Positions 17,047 to 25,429 of a stretch of DNA of 64,000 nucleotides are shown here, one piece after another. The position numbers and the translations under genes are program-made. Source of the DNA: JADJGC01 sp964617645 (GTDB lineage Bacteria > Zixibacteria > MSB-5A5 > CAIYYT01); NCBI GenBank assembly GCA_964617645.1, contig CAZTYE010000007.1, positions 62,001 to 126,000 on the forward strand. Direction: 5' to 3'. The first letter of the stretch is position 1, and every line of letters starts with the position of its first letter. The notes under the pieces were generated by a model. That model saw only the letters and a list, made by a program, of their open reading frames with translations, had not been told where the DNA came from and did not search any database.

Positions 17047-17541
17047 ATGCTGCATCATGGCAAGAAGACACCAAAGCTGAGCCGCACGACCTCGCATCGC
17101 GACGCGATGCTGGGGAACATGGCGGCATCGCTGTTCCTCTATTCGAAGATCACAACGACTTCGACCAAGGCCAAAGCCCTGCGGCCGTTCGTCGACAAGT
17201 TGATAATGAAGGCCAAAGAAGGCTCGCTTCACTCGAAACGGCTAATTGCATCGGAAATGCCGCACAAAGAGGCGCTGAAGAAGCTCTTCCAAGAACTGGC
17301 GCCGAAACTCAGCGAGCGCAAGTCAGGATTTAGTCGAGTGATCAAAGCCGGATTCCGGCGCGGCGATATGGCCGAGTTATCGGTTGTGGAATTGCTGATT
17401 GACAAGCCCGTGGCAGTTTCCGATAAGCCGGAAGGCGAACAGAAGAAGAAGGCCGCGAAGGGCAAATCTGCCGGCGCGTCTAAGGCGACGGCGAAGTCCA
17501 AGCCGAAAGCGAAAGCCAAGGCAGCGAAGGCGGCGAAGTAG
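17047..17541 (+). CDS. rplQ: 50S ribosomal protein L17, with Lys/Ala-rich tail
   Basis: Tunnel-exit-side protein, last gene of the alpha operon. Core of about 120 residues (GKKTPKLSRTTSHRDAMLGNMAASLF, TTSTKAKALRPFVDKLI, PELS-like end VVELLIDK). A tail of about 35 residues consisting almost entirely of Lys, Ala, Ser and Gly brings it to 164. The tail resembles the basic extension on L22 in the same cluster. Confidence 0.96.
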   Translation: MLHHGKKTPKLSRTTSHRDAMLGNMAASLFLYSKITTTSTKAKALRPFVDKLIMKAKEGSLHSKRLIASEMPHKEALKKLFQELAPKLSERKSGFSRVIKAGFRRGDMAELSVVELLIDKPVAVSDKPEGEQKKKAAKGKSAGASKATAKSKPKAKAKAAKAAK

Positions 17542-17568
17542 TCGCCGCAGCAGCGAAAAGTCGAAGAG

Positions 17569-17605
17569 GCCGTTGGAACTTGATCCGACGGCTTTTTTGT
17601 TTCGA
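17569..17605 (+). terminator. Rho-independent terminator of the ribosomal supercluster
   Basis: Nine-base-pair stem GCCGTTGGA (17569-17577) / TCCGACGGC (17584-17592), with one G-T pair, six-base loop, then TTTTTTGTTT. It lies 28 bases after rplQ and ends the long r-protein transcription unit. Confidence 0.9.
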
Positions 17606-17696
17606 CGGCGCCGGCAACAATCCACTTGTGCGCCGCTAATCAAGTGTTAGTTTCCAACTCAGATATTATACCATTCCCTCGGGAGGAGAATCGAAC

Positions 17697-18062
17697 ATGG
17701 GCAAAGGCTGCAAGATTCTGCTGATTGTCGGAATCATCCTCATGTTACTGGTAGGAGTAGGACTGGTTCTGAGTTTCATGTACTGCAAGGAGATCAGTTC
17801 TATCGTAATGACCAAGTCAATTGAGACTCTGGAGGCGCAGGTGCTTCAGAATCTGCCGGAAGGATTTACGGCCGATGACGTGAAGCATCACTTTAAGTCG
17901 TTCAAGGATGCTGTCGTCAAACAAATCGGCGAGGGTAAAATCAACTCAGCGGAGCTTAGTCAGATTTTCACCGAGGCACAAAAGATGTACGACGACAAGA
18001 GTATATCCACGGAAGAACTGACGACACTTTTTGATCGAATCAAGAAATTCATCGGGCAGTGA
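17697..18062 (+). CDS. Small membrane-anchored helical protein, unknown function
   Basis: Not recognised. 121 residues: an N-terminal hydrophobic segment (residues 6-28, KILLIVGIILMLLVGVGLVLSF) after MGKGC, which looks like an uncleaved signal anchor, then about 90 residues of predicted alpha-helix rich in Lys, Glu and Ser with no cysteine beyond residue 30. Strong ribosome site TCGGGAGGAGAATCGAAC. It stands alone between the ribosomal terminator and plsY, with a TATTAT hexamer at 17664-17669 as the only promoter hint. Confidence 0.8.
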   Translation: MGKGCKILLIVGIILMLLVGVGLVLSFMYCKEISSIVMTKSIETLEAQVLQNLPEGFTADDVKHHFKSFKDAVVKQIGEGKINSAELSQIFTEAQKMYDDKSISTEELTTLFDRIKKFIGQ

Positions 18063-18128
18063 AGTCGTCTACTCGATCGTGAATCTTGGCTCGGTCGCTC
18101 GTGAAAAGAGCGGCCGAGCAACTGCAAA

Positions 18129-18746
18129 ATGTCTCAACCTGCGCAAATCTTCCTGCTCCTGTTCGGCGCCTATCTTCTCGGCGCCATACCGTTTTCGGTG
18201 ATTGTTGGCTATGCGTTCGCCGGTGTCGATGTACGTCAGCACGGTTCCGGAAATGCCGGAGCGACAAATGTCTATCGCGTTGCTGGTCTTGCCGCAGCCT
18301 TGATCGCTGGTCTGCTTGACGTTCTTAAAGGGGTCATTCCAGTGCTGGTAGCACGTCTTCTCTTCCCAGACCAGGAGTGGACTTGGTACGCGGCGGCCCT
18401 TTCGGCCGTGCTCGGCCACATATTCCCAGTGTTCGCCGGGTTTCGTGGTGGCAAGGGGGTCAACACGCTGCTTGGGGCTCTCGTCGTGCTCATGCCGCTG
18501 GAGGTTGGCATAGCTTTTGGCGTGTTTGCCGTCGTCTTTGCGATTCGGCGTGTCATCTCCCTCGGCTCGATCATGGCTGCAGTAACACTTTCAGTGATCG
18601 CTATAATCGAGAAGCTGGTATTGGCAAAAAACATCTCGACACTGCGACTTTCCGCTTGCATCGGGGTGACCTTGCTCATATTATTCACTCACCGAGCTAA
18701 TATTCGCCGCCTGCTGAAGGGAGAGGAGCAGCGCCTTTCCCGTTAA
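18129..18746 (+). CDS. plsY: Acyl-phosphate:glycerol-3-phosphate acyltransferase PlsY
   Basis: Inner-membrane enzyme making lysophosphatidate from acyl-phosphate and glycerol-3-phosphate, the first step of phospholipid synthesis. 205 residues with five or so membrane segments and all three motifs: GSGNAGATN (about residues 39-47), GHIFPVFAGFRGGKGV and HRANIRRLL near the end. Directly upstream of gpsA, which makes its glycerol-3-phosphate substrate; 41 bases between them suggest co-transcription. Confidence 0.96.
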   Translation: MSQPAQIFLLLFGAYLLGAIPFSVIVGYAFAGVDVRQHGSGNAGATNVYRVAGLAAALIAGLLDVLKGVIPVLVARLLFPDQEWTWYAAALSAVLGHIFPVFAGFRGGKGVNTLLGALVVLMPLEVGIAFGVFAVVFAIRRVISLGSIMAAVTLSVIAIIEKLVLAKNISTLRLSACIGVTLLILFTHRANIRRLLKGEEQRLSR

Positions 18747-18787
18747 GGCGATTGTGTCGGTAACTCGCGACGTTCATAGCGGATGGT

Positions 18788-19795
18788 ATGGCAAGAGTAA
18801 CGGTATTGGGAGCTGGTGGCTGGGGAATCGCAATCGCCAATCTTCTCGCCGCCGGTGATCATCAAGTCTCTCTCTGGAAGCATAATCCCGACACGGCTAA
18901 CGAACTCCGCCGCACGCGGCGCGACAATTTCCGATTACGCGGAATCGACATTCACCCACGGATCGAAATCAGTCATGATATCGCTGAAGCACTGGGCGAC
19001 CGCGAGGTCGGTATCGTCGCCGTGCCTGCGCAAAATGTCCGACAGGTTGCCGAGAAGATCAGGTCGACCGGCCATCCGCCCGAAATCTTCGTGTCATTGT
19101 CCAAGGGGATCGAGGTATCCGGCCTGCTGCGGGTTTCCGAAGTACTGAATGAGGTATTGAGCGACCGATTTACTGATCGCATTGTCGTGCTTTCGGGTCC
19201 TTCGCATGCCGAAGAAGTAGCCCGCGCAATGCCGACATCGGTGGTCGTGGCGGGGAAGTCAACGGTCAATTGCGGCGAGGTGCAGCGGCTGGTTTCGACG
19301 GCGAGTTTCCGAGTCTATACGTCCGATGACGTTGTCGGCGTCGAGTTGGGTGGCGCGCTCAAGAACGTCATCGCCCTGGCTGCCGGCATGATTTACGGGC
19401 TTGGCCTCGGCGACAACACCACCGGCGCGCTCCTCACTCGCGGCCTTGCGGAAATATCGCGTCTCGGAGTTAAGATGGGCGCTCGAGCAGAGACCTTCGC
19501 CGGTCTTTCGGGACTTGGCGACCTGGTGACCACATGCGCCTCACGCCACAGCCGCAATCGCAGCGTCGGCGAGCGCATTGGCCGCGGCGAGCGGCTCTCG
19601 GAAATTTTGGCATCAATGACGATGGTCGCCGAAGGCGTGCCGACCACGCGCGCTGCGGTTCGTTTGGCAGAGAAGTTTCAGGTGGAAATGCCAATCACGC
19701 GGCAAGTTTACGAAGTCCTCTTCGATGCGAAGTCTCCGGCTCAGGCGGTCAGCGATCTGATGACGCGCGAGCTTCGCAGCGAAGTTTTCTCATAG
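18788..19795 (+). CDS. gpsA: NAD(P)-dependent glycerol-3-phosphate dehydrogenase
   Basis: Reduces dihydroxyacetone phosphate to glycerol-3-phosphate for membrane lipids. 335 residues: Rossmann motif GAGGWGIAIANLLA at residues 7-20, SLSKGIE, LSGPSHAEEVARAMPTSV, the catalytic Lys in GVELGGALKNVIALAAGM, and GLSGLGDLVTTC. Normal length. Pairs with plsY. Confidence 0.97.
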   Translation: MARVTVLGAGGWGIAIANLLAAGDHQVSLWKHNPDTANELRRTRRDNFRLRGIDIHPRIEISHDIAEALGDREVGIVAVPAQNVRQVAEKIRSTGHPPEIFVSLSKGIEVSGLLRVSEVLNEVLSDRFTDRIVVLSGPSHAEEVARAMPTSVVVAGKSTVNCGEVQRLVSTASFRVYTSDDVVGVELGGALKNVIALAAGMIYGLGLGDNTTGALLTRGLAEISRLGVKMGARAETFAGLSGLGDLVTTCASRHSRNRSVGERIGRGERLSEILASMTMVAEGVPTTRAAVRLAEKFQVEMPITRQVYEVLFDAKSPAQAVSDLMTRELRSEVFS

Positions 19796-19810
19796 AGTCG
19801 TGATGTGGGT

Positions 19811-20182
19811 ATGGCAGTGAAGAACGACGAAGAGAAACTGTATTATTCCATTTCCGAAGTCGCAGAAATGACCGACGTGAAGCCTTACGTCCTGCGCTTC
19901 TGGGAAAAGGAATTTCCGCTGCTGCGGCCGAAGAAGAATCGCGGCGGCAATCGCACTTACCAGAAGCGCGAAATTCAACTCGTAAACCGCATCAAGACGC
20001 TTCTCTACGAAGAAGGCTACACCATCGAGGGCGCCCGGCAGAAGTTGCAGGAGACCAGTTCCGAGATTCGCCGGGAAGACAAGTTGATCGACCTGCTCGG
20101 GTCAATCAAGCGCGAGCTTATGGAGATTGAGCGTTTGCTCGCGCTTAACAAGCCCAACGGCGACAAGCCGCAATCGCCGTAG
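19811..20182 (+). CDS. MerR-family HTH transcriptional regulator
   Basis: Winged-helix DNA-binding protein of the MerR superfamily. The N-terminal HTH LYYSISEVAEMTDVKPYVLRFWEKEF and the wing NRGGNRTYQKREIQLVNRI are clear; the rest is a short helical tail (to residue 123) with no ligand-binding cysteines, so it is not a metal sensor. The ATG at 19811 is preferred over an in-frame GTG at 19805. It is the type often found as a single orphan gene in bacterial housekeeping clusters; target unknown. Confidence 0.9.
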   Translation: MAVKNDEEKLYYSISEVAEMTDVKPYVLRFWEKEFPLLRPKKNRGGNRTYQKREIQLVNRIKTLLYEEGYTIEGARQKLQETSSEIRREDKLIDLLGSIKRELMEIERLLALNKPNGDKPQSP

Positions 20183-20231
20183 CCATCAATTCAGCTGGTG
20201 GCGAGGCTGCCGAAAAACGCTTCTCGCGCGG

Positions 20232-20966
20232 CTATTCCTTTCGCACCGCCGTCAGACGGACGACGACGATCGAGATTTCATAGAGAATGTAGAGGGGCAC
20301 CGCGAGGAGCAGCATGCTAAAGGCGTCCGGCGTCGGCGTGATCAGCGCGGAGACAACCAGAATCGCGATCAAGGCAAACCGCCGTCCGCGACTCAGGGTC
20401 GACGATGAGATCAGTCCGATTCTGCCGAGGAAGTAGGCGACGATCGGCAATTGAAAGACCGCGCCGAATGCGACGCACATCCAGAAGACAAAACTGAAGT
20501 AGTCCGAGACATCGATTAGTGGTTTGAGCGTGTCGGTCGCAAACGACTGCAGAAACTGCATCGCCTGCGGAACGACGAGAAAGAAACAGAACGCACCGCC
20601 ACCGATGAAGAAAAGTGTGCCGAGGATTGTCACGGGCACCAGATACTTGATCTCGCGCTTATACAGACCGGGAATGACGAACATCCAGAATTGATAGAGC
20701 ACGACCGGTGTCGCCAGCACCAGACCCGCGAATCCGGCGACCTTGACGCGAATCATGAACGCTCCGGTTGGATTGCGGAAATAGACGGTGCCCACCGGCT
20801 TGACAAGATAGTCAATCAACTTGTCGGCAAAGAAATACGCGCCGATGGCGAAGACGATGATGGCGACGATCACTTTAATCAACCGCCATCGCAGTTCCTC
20901 GATATGCTCAAGAAACGGCAGGGAGGTTGGCGACTCTTCGGTTTGAGGCGGTTGATTAGCGGCCAT
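20232..20966 (-). CDS. tatC: Sec-independent translocase subunit TatC
   Basis: Six-TM receptor of the twin-arginine export pathway. 244 residues with the conserved N-terminal PFLEHIEELRWRLIK (signal-peptide-binding Glu), then membrane segments and the periplasmic loop around VVPQAMQFLQSF, and ITPTPDAFSMLLLAVPLYILYEISI near the end. No tatA/tatB in the window. Probably transcribed with nrdR, whose stop lies 8 bases upstream of its start. Confidence 0.96.
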   Translation of the reverse strand: MAANQPPQTEESPTSLPFLEHIEELRWRLIKVIVAIIVFAIGAYFFADKLIDYLVKPVGTVYFRNPTGAFMIRVKVAGFAGLVLATPVVLYQFWMFVIPGLYKREIKYLVPVTILGTLFFIGGGAFCFFLVVPQAMQFLQSFATDTLKPLIDVSDYFSFVFWMCVAFGAVFQLPIVAYFLGRIGLISSSTLSRGRRFALIAILVVSALITPTPDAFSMLLLAVPLYILYEISIVVVRLTAVRKE

Positions 20967-20974
20967 GCCGACGA

Positions 20975-21424
20975 TTACTGGATCAGGTTCTTGAGTTCAT
21001 CGACAAAATCGGTCTTGTCCTGAAACTTGCGATAGACCGACGCGAAACGTACGTAAGCGATTTCGTCGAGTTTGCGCAGCCGCTCCATGACCAGTTCGCC
21101 GATCAACTGCGAGGCAACTTCGGACTTGTTCAGCTTGAAAAGCTCGTTCTCGACGTCCTCGACTAACGCTATTACTTGCCCGTCCGACACCGGTCGTTTG
21201 GCGAGCGAAATCTTGATTCCCCGGAGCAATTTTGCCCGGTCCCACGGTTCGCGCCGCTCATCGGATTTTACGACCGTCAGTTCAGCGCGCTCGATGTACT
21301 CAAATGTCGTGAAGCGTTCTTCGCACGATTGGCACTCCCGCCGCCGGCGAACAGCGTTGCCGTCCTGAACGGTGCGGGAATCGATGACCTTGTCCGACTC
21401 GGCGCCGCATTTTGGGCATTTCAT
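20975..21424 (-). CDS. nrdR: Transcriptional repressor NrdR
   Basis: ATP/dATP-responsive repressor of ribonucleotide reductase genes. 149 residues: zinc ribbon CPKCGAESDKVIDSR with CQSCEERFTTFEY, followed by an ATP-cone (VVKSDERREPWDRAKLLRGI). Normal length. Overlaps the upstream SAM hydroxide adenosyltransferase gene by four bases (ATGA). No RNR gene is visible here. Confidence 0.97.
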   Translation of the reverse strand: MKCPKCGAESDKVIDSRTVQDGNAVRRRRECQSCEERFTTFEYIERAELTVVKSDERREPWDRAKLLRGIKISLAKRPVSDGQVIALVEDVENELFKLNKSEVASQLIGELVMERLRKLDEIAYVRFASVYRKFQDKTDFVDELKNLIQ

Positions 21425-22206
21425 GTAACCACCTCCACCGCAATGGTCATACCCACCGGTTGCGGAAAACGGGATGCGGCGCTGCCCTGATTGACAAATA
21501 CCTCGACTGTGCCGAATCCGGAGACAATGGCACTTAGGTCCTGCCCTTCCGCATAGCTCGCTGTAAGTGGGAGCCCGCGGTAATCTCCGGCCGAACAGCG
21601 CAAGCGCGACAACTCGATGTCCGGCAGATCGGAGCGAGTGATGTTACTGATCAAATTGCCAAACTTGTCGATGTAAACTACCTCGCCGATTACGCCGCGC
21701 GGCGTCTTGAGTAAGCTTGGCATGGGCAGCACCGCATAACTGCCGGCCGGTGGTCCGACCTCGGCGATTTCCATTCCCGCCGTCAGACGCGCTGCGATTG
21801 GAGCCATGATGTCGCGACCGTGAAACGTCGCACCGACATTGTCGAGAAACAGCGACTCGTTTTCAACCGAGTAGGCTGCTTTATGCGGGAGCAGCGCGAG
21901 TGCATAGCTCAAAATTCCGTTGTCCGGCGCGACGAACGCAAACTCACCGGCCTGCACCGCAAGAATGCGGCGTTCGGTGCCGACACCGGGATCGACCACG
22001 ACCAGAAAGACCGTTTTCGGAGGATAAAAACGAAACGACTTTTGCAGGAGAAACGCTGCGGCGCGGATGTCAAACGACGCAATATTATGAGAAACGTCAA
22101 TAATCTCGCAATCGGGTGCGAAGCGCTTGATTGTTCCTTTGATCATGCCGACGAATCCGTCAGCCAGGCCATAGTCAGTAAGAAGCGCGATGGTTCCCAA
22201 GATCAC
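21421..22206 (-). CDS. SAM hydroxide adenosyltransferase (DUF62 family)
   Basis: Family member of the SAM-dependent chlorinase/fluorinase fold that hydrolyses S-adenosylmethionine to adenosine and methionine. Motifs: LLTDYGLADGFVGMIKG, IDVSHNI, VVVDPGVGTERR, APDNGILSYAL, FHGRDIMAPIAARL and YIDKFGNLISNI. I place the start at GTG 22206 (VILGTIALLTDYG), which overlaps the cutA stop as GTGA; a longer reading to 22254 would lie inside cutA and adds no family sequence. 261 residues. Confidence 0.92.
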   Translation of the reverse strand: MILGTIALLTDYGLADGFVGMIKGTIKRFAPDCEIIDVSHNIASFDIRAAAFLLQKSFRFYPPKTVFLVVVDPGVGTERRILAVQAGEFAFVAPDNGILSYALALLPHKAAYSVENESLFLDNVGATFHGRDIMAPIAARLTAGMEIAEVGPPAGSYAVLPMPSLLKTPRGVIGEVVYIDKFGNLISNITRSDLPDIELSRLRCSAGDYRGLPLTASYAEGQDLSAIVSGFGTVEVFVNQGSAASRFPQPVGMTIAVEVVT

Positions 22207-22547
22207 TCCGTCGTTGTCTCCGTGGCCAGAGGTTTGGTCTCCGCGGTCAGCCAATCCAAATAGGGAGCCGAGCCGTCGATGATTTCTGCGGCGACCAGCT
22301 CCGGGACTTCGTATCCGGATAGCTCATGAAGCGCCTGACGAATCGATGGCACATGGTCGCGTTGCGACTTAATGATGAGCAGAAACTCGCGCGCTTCCTG
22401 AACTTGGTCATTCCACCGGTAGACGGAGGTCATCCCCGGGACGACGTTGACGCAACCTGCCAAGCGCTGTTCGATTAACTGGTGCGCGATCAGCTTGGCT
22501 TTGGCCTCATCGTTGCAAGCGGAGAACATCACCACGAGTTGCGTCAT
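22203..22547 (-). CDS. cutA: CutA1 divalent-cation tolerance protein
   Basis: Trimeric PII-like protein of uncertain cellular role, historically linked to copper tolerance. 114 residues with the family features FSACNDEAKAKLIAHQLIEQRLAGCVNVVPGMTSVYRW, EFLLIIKS and HELSGYEVPELVAAEIIDGSAPYLDWL (segments between 22250 and 22530). Located between an MTH1187-type protein and the SAM hydrolase, with both junctions tight. Confidence 0.94.
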   Translation of the reverse strand: MTQLVVMFSACNDEAKAKLIAHQLIEQRLAGCVNVVPGMTSVYRWNDQVQEAREFLLIIKSQRDHVPSIRQALHELSGYEVPELVAAEIIDGSAPYLDWLTAETKPLATETTTE

Positions 22548-22552
22548 AGTCT

Positions 22553-22858
22553 CTACTCCTTGAAATCTCTTCCCAGTTTATCGCGCACCGAGGCAAGCTT
22601 GCGATCGATCGTGCTTTTGCCGGCGGCGCGATCATCGATGGCGATTCGCGTATAAACGCGCGGTGAAACTGTGCGCATTAAATCATGGCACTCGCGGATC
22701 AATTTCAGGCACTCGTCCCAGTCGCCTTCGACAATCGTTCCCATGGCATGGGTGCGATAATTCAGCCCCGACCGGTCGACGAGGTCAATTATCTTGGCGA
22801 CATGCATTGATATCGATTCGCCGACGCCCATCGGAACTATCGAGAACTCTACCAACAT
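22553..22858 (-). CDS. MTH1187/YkoF-type thiamine-binding family protein
   Basis: About 101 residues with the family core LVEFSIVPMGVGESISMHVAKIIDLVDRSGLNYRTHAMGT and EGDWDECLKLIRECHDLM (segments in 22680-22855). Small ferredoxin-like-fold proteins; some members bind thiamine or its precursors. The ATG at 22858 is chosen because AGGAG lies seven bases upstream; a second ATG two codons earlier is too close to it, and a longer reading would enter glyA. Confidence 0.88.
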   Translation of the reverse strand: MLVEFSIVPMGVGESISMHVAKIIDLVDRSGLNYRTHAMGTIVEGDWDECLKLIRECHDLMRTVSPRVYTRIAIDDRAAGKSTIDRKLASVRDKLGRDFKE

Positions 22859-22868
22859 TCTCATGCTC

Positions 22869-24143
22869 CTAATGCAGAAGCTGCGCCGCTGTTTGCGGTT
22901 GCCATCGCTCGGGATAGAGCGGGAAACGGTCGCAAAGCTTTTCGACATCGCCCTTGACCTGAGCCAGTTCAGATTCGTTGTCGAGGTTCTTGATCGCCCG
23001 GTCGATCAATGCCGCGATTTGGCGCATTTCCGGTTCTTTCATGCCGCGCGTAGTAACCGCCGGCGCGCCGATGCGGATCCCCGAAGTGACGAGCGGCGGT
23101 TGCGGATCAAACGGAACCGTATTCTTGTTCGTGGTGATACCGGCGCGATCAAGGCCTTCTTCAACCTGCTTGCCGGTCATGCCGCGATCTACGAAGGATA
23201 GCAGAAGCAGGTGCGTGTCGGTGCCTTTCGACACGACGTGATAACCAAGGCGCATGAATTCGTCCGCCAGAGTTTTCGCATTGGCAAGGATTTGCCGTTG
23301 ATAGGTCTTGAACTCGGGCTCCTGAGCCTCTTTCAGAGCAACCGCCTTGGCGGCGATGATGTGCATCAGCGGGCCGCCTTGAATGCCCGGCATCACCATC
23401 TTGTCGATCTCTTTTTTGTATTCCTTCTTGCAGAGAATCATTCCGCCGCGCGGTCCCCGCAGTGTCTTATGCGTTGTGGTCGTGACGAAGTCAGCATGCG
23501 GAACCGGCGACGGATGCAGGCCGGTTGCCACCAGCCCGGCGATATGCGCCATATCGACAAGCAGCTTGGCGCCGCAAGCGTCGGCGATCTCGCGGAAGCG
23601 CGCAAAATCGAGCGTCCGCGGATAGGCCGAGGCGCCGGTAATAAGCAGCTTGGGGCGCACTTCTCTCGCCTTCTTCATGACGGCATCATAGTCGATGGTT
23701 TCGGTCGTGCGGTCAACTTCGTAGGCTTCGACCTTGTAGAGAAACCCGGAAAAGTTGAGCGGATGACCGTGCGTCAGATGTCCGCCGTGAGAGAGGTTAA
23801 GTCCCATGATTGTGTCACCCGGTTTGCAGGTCACGAAATAGACCGCCATATTGGCCTGCGAACCGGAGTGCGGCTGCACATTGGCGTGATCGGCGCCGAA
23901 GATTTCGACCGCGCGATCGCGCGCCAGTGATTCGGCAATATCGACAAACTCGCAACCGCCATAATAGCGCCGCTTGGGGTAGCCCTCGGCGTACTTGTTG
24001 GTCATCACGCCGCCGGCGGCTTCGAGTACGGCCTCCGAAACAAAATTCTCGGAAGCGATCAACTCCAATTTCTTGTTTTGACGATTGGTTTCGCCCATGA
24101 GGGCAGCGTATATTTCCGGATCGATTTGTTTCAGGTATGACAT
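22869..24143 (-). CDS. glyA: Serine hydroxymethyltransferase
   Basis: PLP enzyme interconverting serine and glycine and supplying one-carbon units to folate. The start MSYLKQIDPEIYAALMGE at 24143 follows CGAAGGAGTTGCGA; a longer in-frame reading to 24602 is antisense to another gene and rejected. 424 residues with ENFVSEAVLEAAGGVMTNKYAEGYPKRRYYGG, the PLP-lysine motif TTTTHKTLRGPRGG and PVLVTSG-like SGIRIGAPAVTTRGM. First gene of this minus-strand group. Confidence 0.97.
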   Translation of the reverse strand: MSYLKQIDPEIYAALMGETNRQNKKLELIASENFVSEAVLEAAGGVMTNKYAEGYPKRRYYGGCEFVDIAESLARDRAVEIFGADHANVQPHSGSQANMAVYFVTCKPGDTIMGLNLSHGGHLTHGHPLNFSGFLYKVEAYEVDRTTETIDYDAVMKKAREVRPKLLITGASAYPRTLDFARFREIADACGAKLLVDMAHIAGLVATGLHPSPVPHADFVTTTTHKTLRGPRGGMILCKKEYKKEIDKMVMPGIQGGPLMHIIAAKAVALKEAQEPEFKTYQRQILANAKTLADEFMRLGYHVVSKGTDTHLLLLSFVDRGMTGKQVEEGLDRAGITTNKNTVPFDPQPPLVTSGIRIGAPAVTTRGMKEPEMRQIAALIDRAIKNLDNESELAQVKGDVEKLCDRFPLYPERWQPQTAAQLLH

Positions 24144-24246
24144 TCGCAACTCCTTCGCGGCTCCATGAATGGTAGCCGAACAAAAATATATCGAATTGCG
24201 TACATGCTTGAAACAGCTTTTTCGGACACGACCGACGGAGAGCATT

Positions 24247-25380
24247 GTGAAGCCAGATAAGCCGGAAGCCACCCAGGGAGTACCGCGCGAGACTCCTACC
24301 CGCAACACACTGAAAGAACTGAAGCGCGCACTGAGCGTGGTCTTGACCGAGAAGAATGCCGGCGCAGCGATTGACAGGATTGTCGGCTCCGGGTACTTCG
24401 AGCAGTCTTTGACACAGCAAGTCGAGACAACAGTCGACGTCCTCGCGGAAGAAAGCGCGGGTGACTCCCTGATCAAAGCGTTGTTTGACTCCGAGAATGA
24501 CCGGATCCGCTCGCTTGGAGTGCTCTTGCACTTCCGCCATTTCAAGGGTGATCTTGCCAAATCCCTCGCGTCTCTGAGGTATACCGGCGCCTTGCCGGGC
24601 ACTTGGACTCAGGAGACAAGCCAGTCCACCTTGAAAAACTTGGTTCATGAACATGGACTGGCGCGAGTGCTTTCTGAAGTTGCGCAGTGGGCGCGCGATC
24701 CTGATCCCAACGTGCGGCGATTGGTGGTTGAGGCGCTACGCCCGCGCGGCGTTTGGTGCAGGCATATTTCCGCGCTAAAAGCAGATCCCGAGCCGATCAA
24801 GCCAGTCCTCGAGGCAACGCTTGACGACAAATCCGAGTATGTTCGTAAGGCCGTCGCCAATAGCCTAAACGACATCTCGAAGGACAATCCGGAACTGCTT
24901 TGCAAGTGGATTTCGAGTTGGAAGAAGGGAATCATCTCGACCGAGCGAAAGTGGATCATTGAACGCGCGTTGCGGACTTTGGTCAAGCAGAATCACACAA
25001 CCGCCATGAAGTTGCTCGGATTGAACGACAATGCGAAGGTGAAAGCAGTTTGGAAGCGGGGCACACCGGGGGAGATTGAAATCGGCCAGTCGATTCCGTT
25101 CGAGATATCAATTAGCATGGTGGGAAAGGGCACTTCCAAACTTCGACTGCAGCTTCTGATGGTCCAACCGGGGCGAGGCCGCGCGCCGAGAACGGCCCGG
25201 TATCTGCTGGGCACGATTGCGGTCAGTGGTGGGGAGACGGTCCGCGTAAAGAAATCAATCAAATTCGCTCACAAGAATTTTGTTTCCAAAATACCGGGCG
25301 TGTACACTCTGGAGGTCCAGTGCAATGGCACGACTGTCGGCAGACGAACCATGACATACTGCGGCCGCGACCTTAGATAA
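24247..25380 (+). CDS. AlkC-like DNA alkylation-repair protein with C-terminal Ig-like domain
   Basis: HEAT-like-repeat DNA glycosylase family that removes N3-alkylated bases. The conserved block WARDPDPNVRRLVVEALRPRGVW, followed by DPEPIKPVLEATLDDKSEYVRKAVANSLNDISKDNPELL (24690-24900 region), matches the AlkC/AlkD-type repeat. After about residue 270 the sequence turns beta-rich (IEIGQSIPFEISISMVGKG ... GVYTLEVQCNGTTVGRRTMTY), the position where AlkC proteins carry an Ig-like domain. GTG 24247 has GGAG six bases upstream and is preferred to ATG 24169. Divergent from glyA. Confidence 0.82.
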   Translation: MKPDKPEATQGVPRETPTRNTLKELKRALSVVLTEKNAGAAIDRIVGSGYFEQSLTQQVETTVDVLAEESAGDSLIKALFDSENDRIRSLGVLLHFRHFKGDLAKSLASLRYTGALPGTWTQETSQSTLKNLVHEHGLARVLSEVAQWARDPDPNVRRLVVEALRPRGVWCRHISALKADPEPIKPVLEATLDDKSEYVRKAVANSLNDISKDNPELLCKWISSWKKGIISTERKWIIERALRTLVKQNHTTAMKLLGLNDNAKVKAVWKRGTPGEIEIGQSIPFEISISMVGKGTSKLRLQLLMVQPGRGRAPRTARYLLGTIAVSGGETVRVKKSIKFAHKNFVSKIPGVYTLEVQCNGTTVGRRTMTYCGRDLR

Positions 25381-25429
25381 CGAGCGGCAGCGATTCGACC
25401 CATTTCGGCAGTGTTCAAGCACTTGAGCG

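Noticed and set aside
24144..24602. N-terminal extension of glyA
   Set aside because: The extra 153 codons are antisense to the AlkC-like gene; the glyA ATG at 24143 has a good ribosome site and the family N-terminus.
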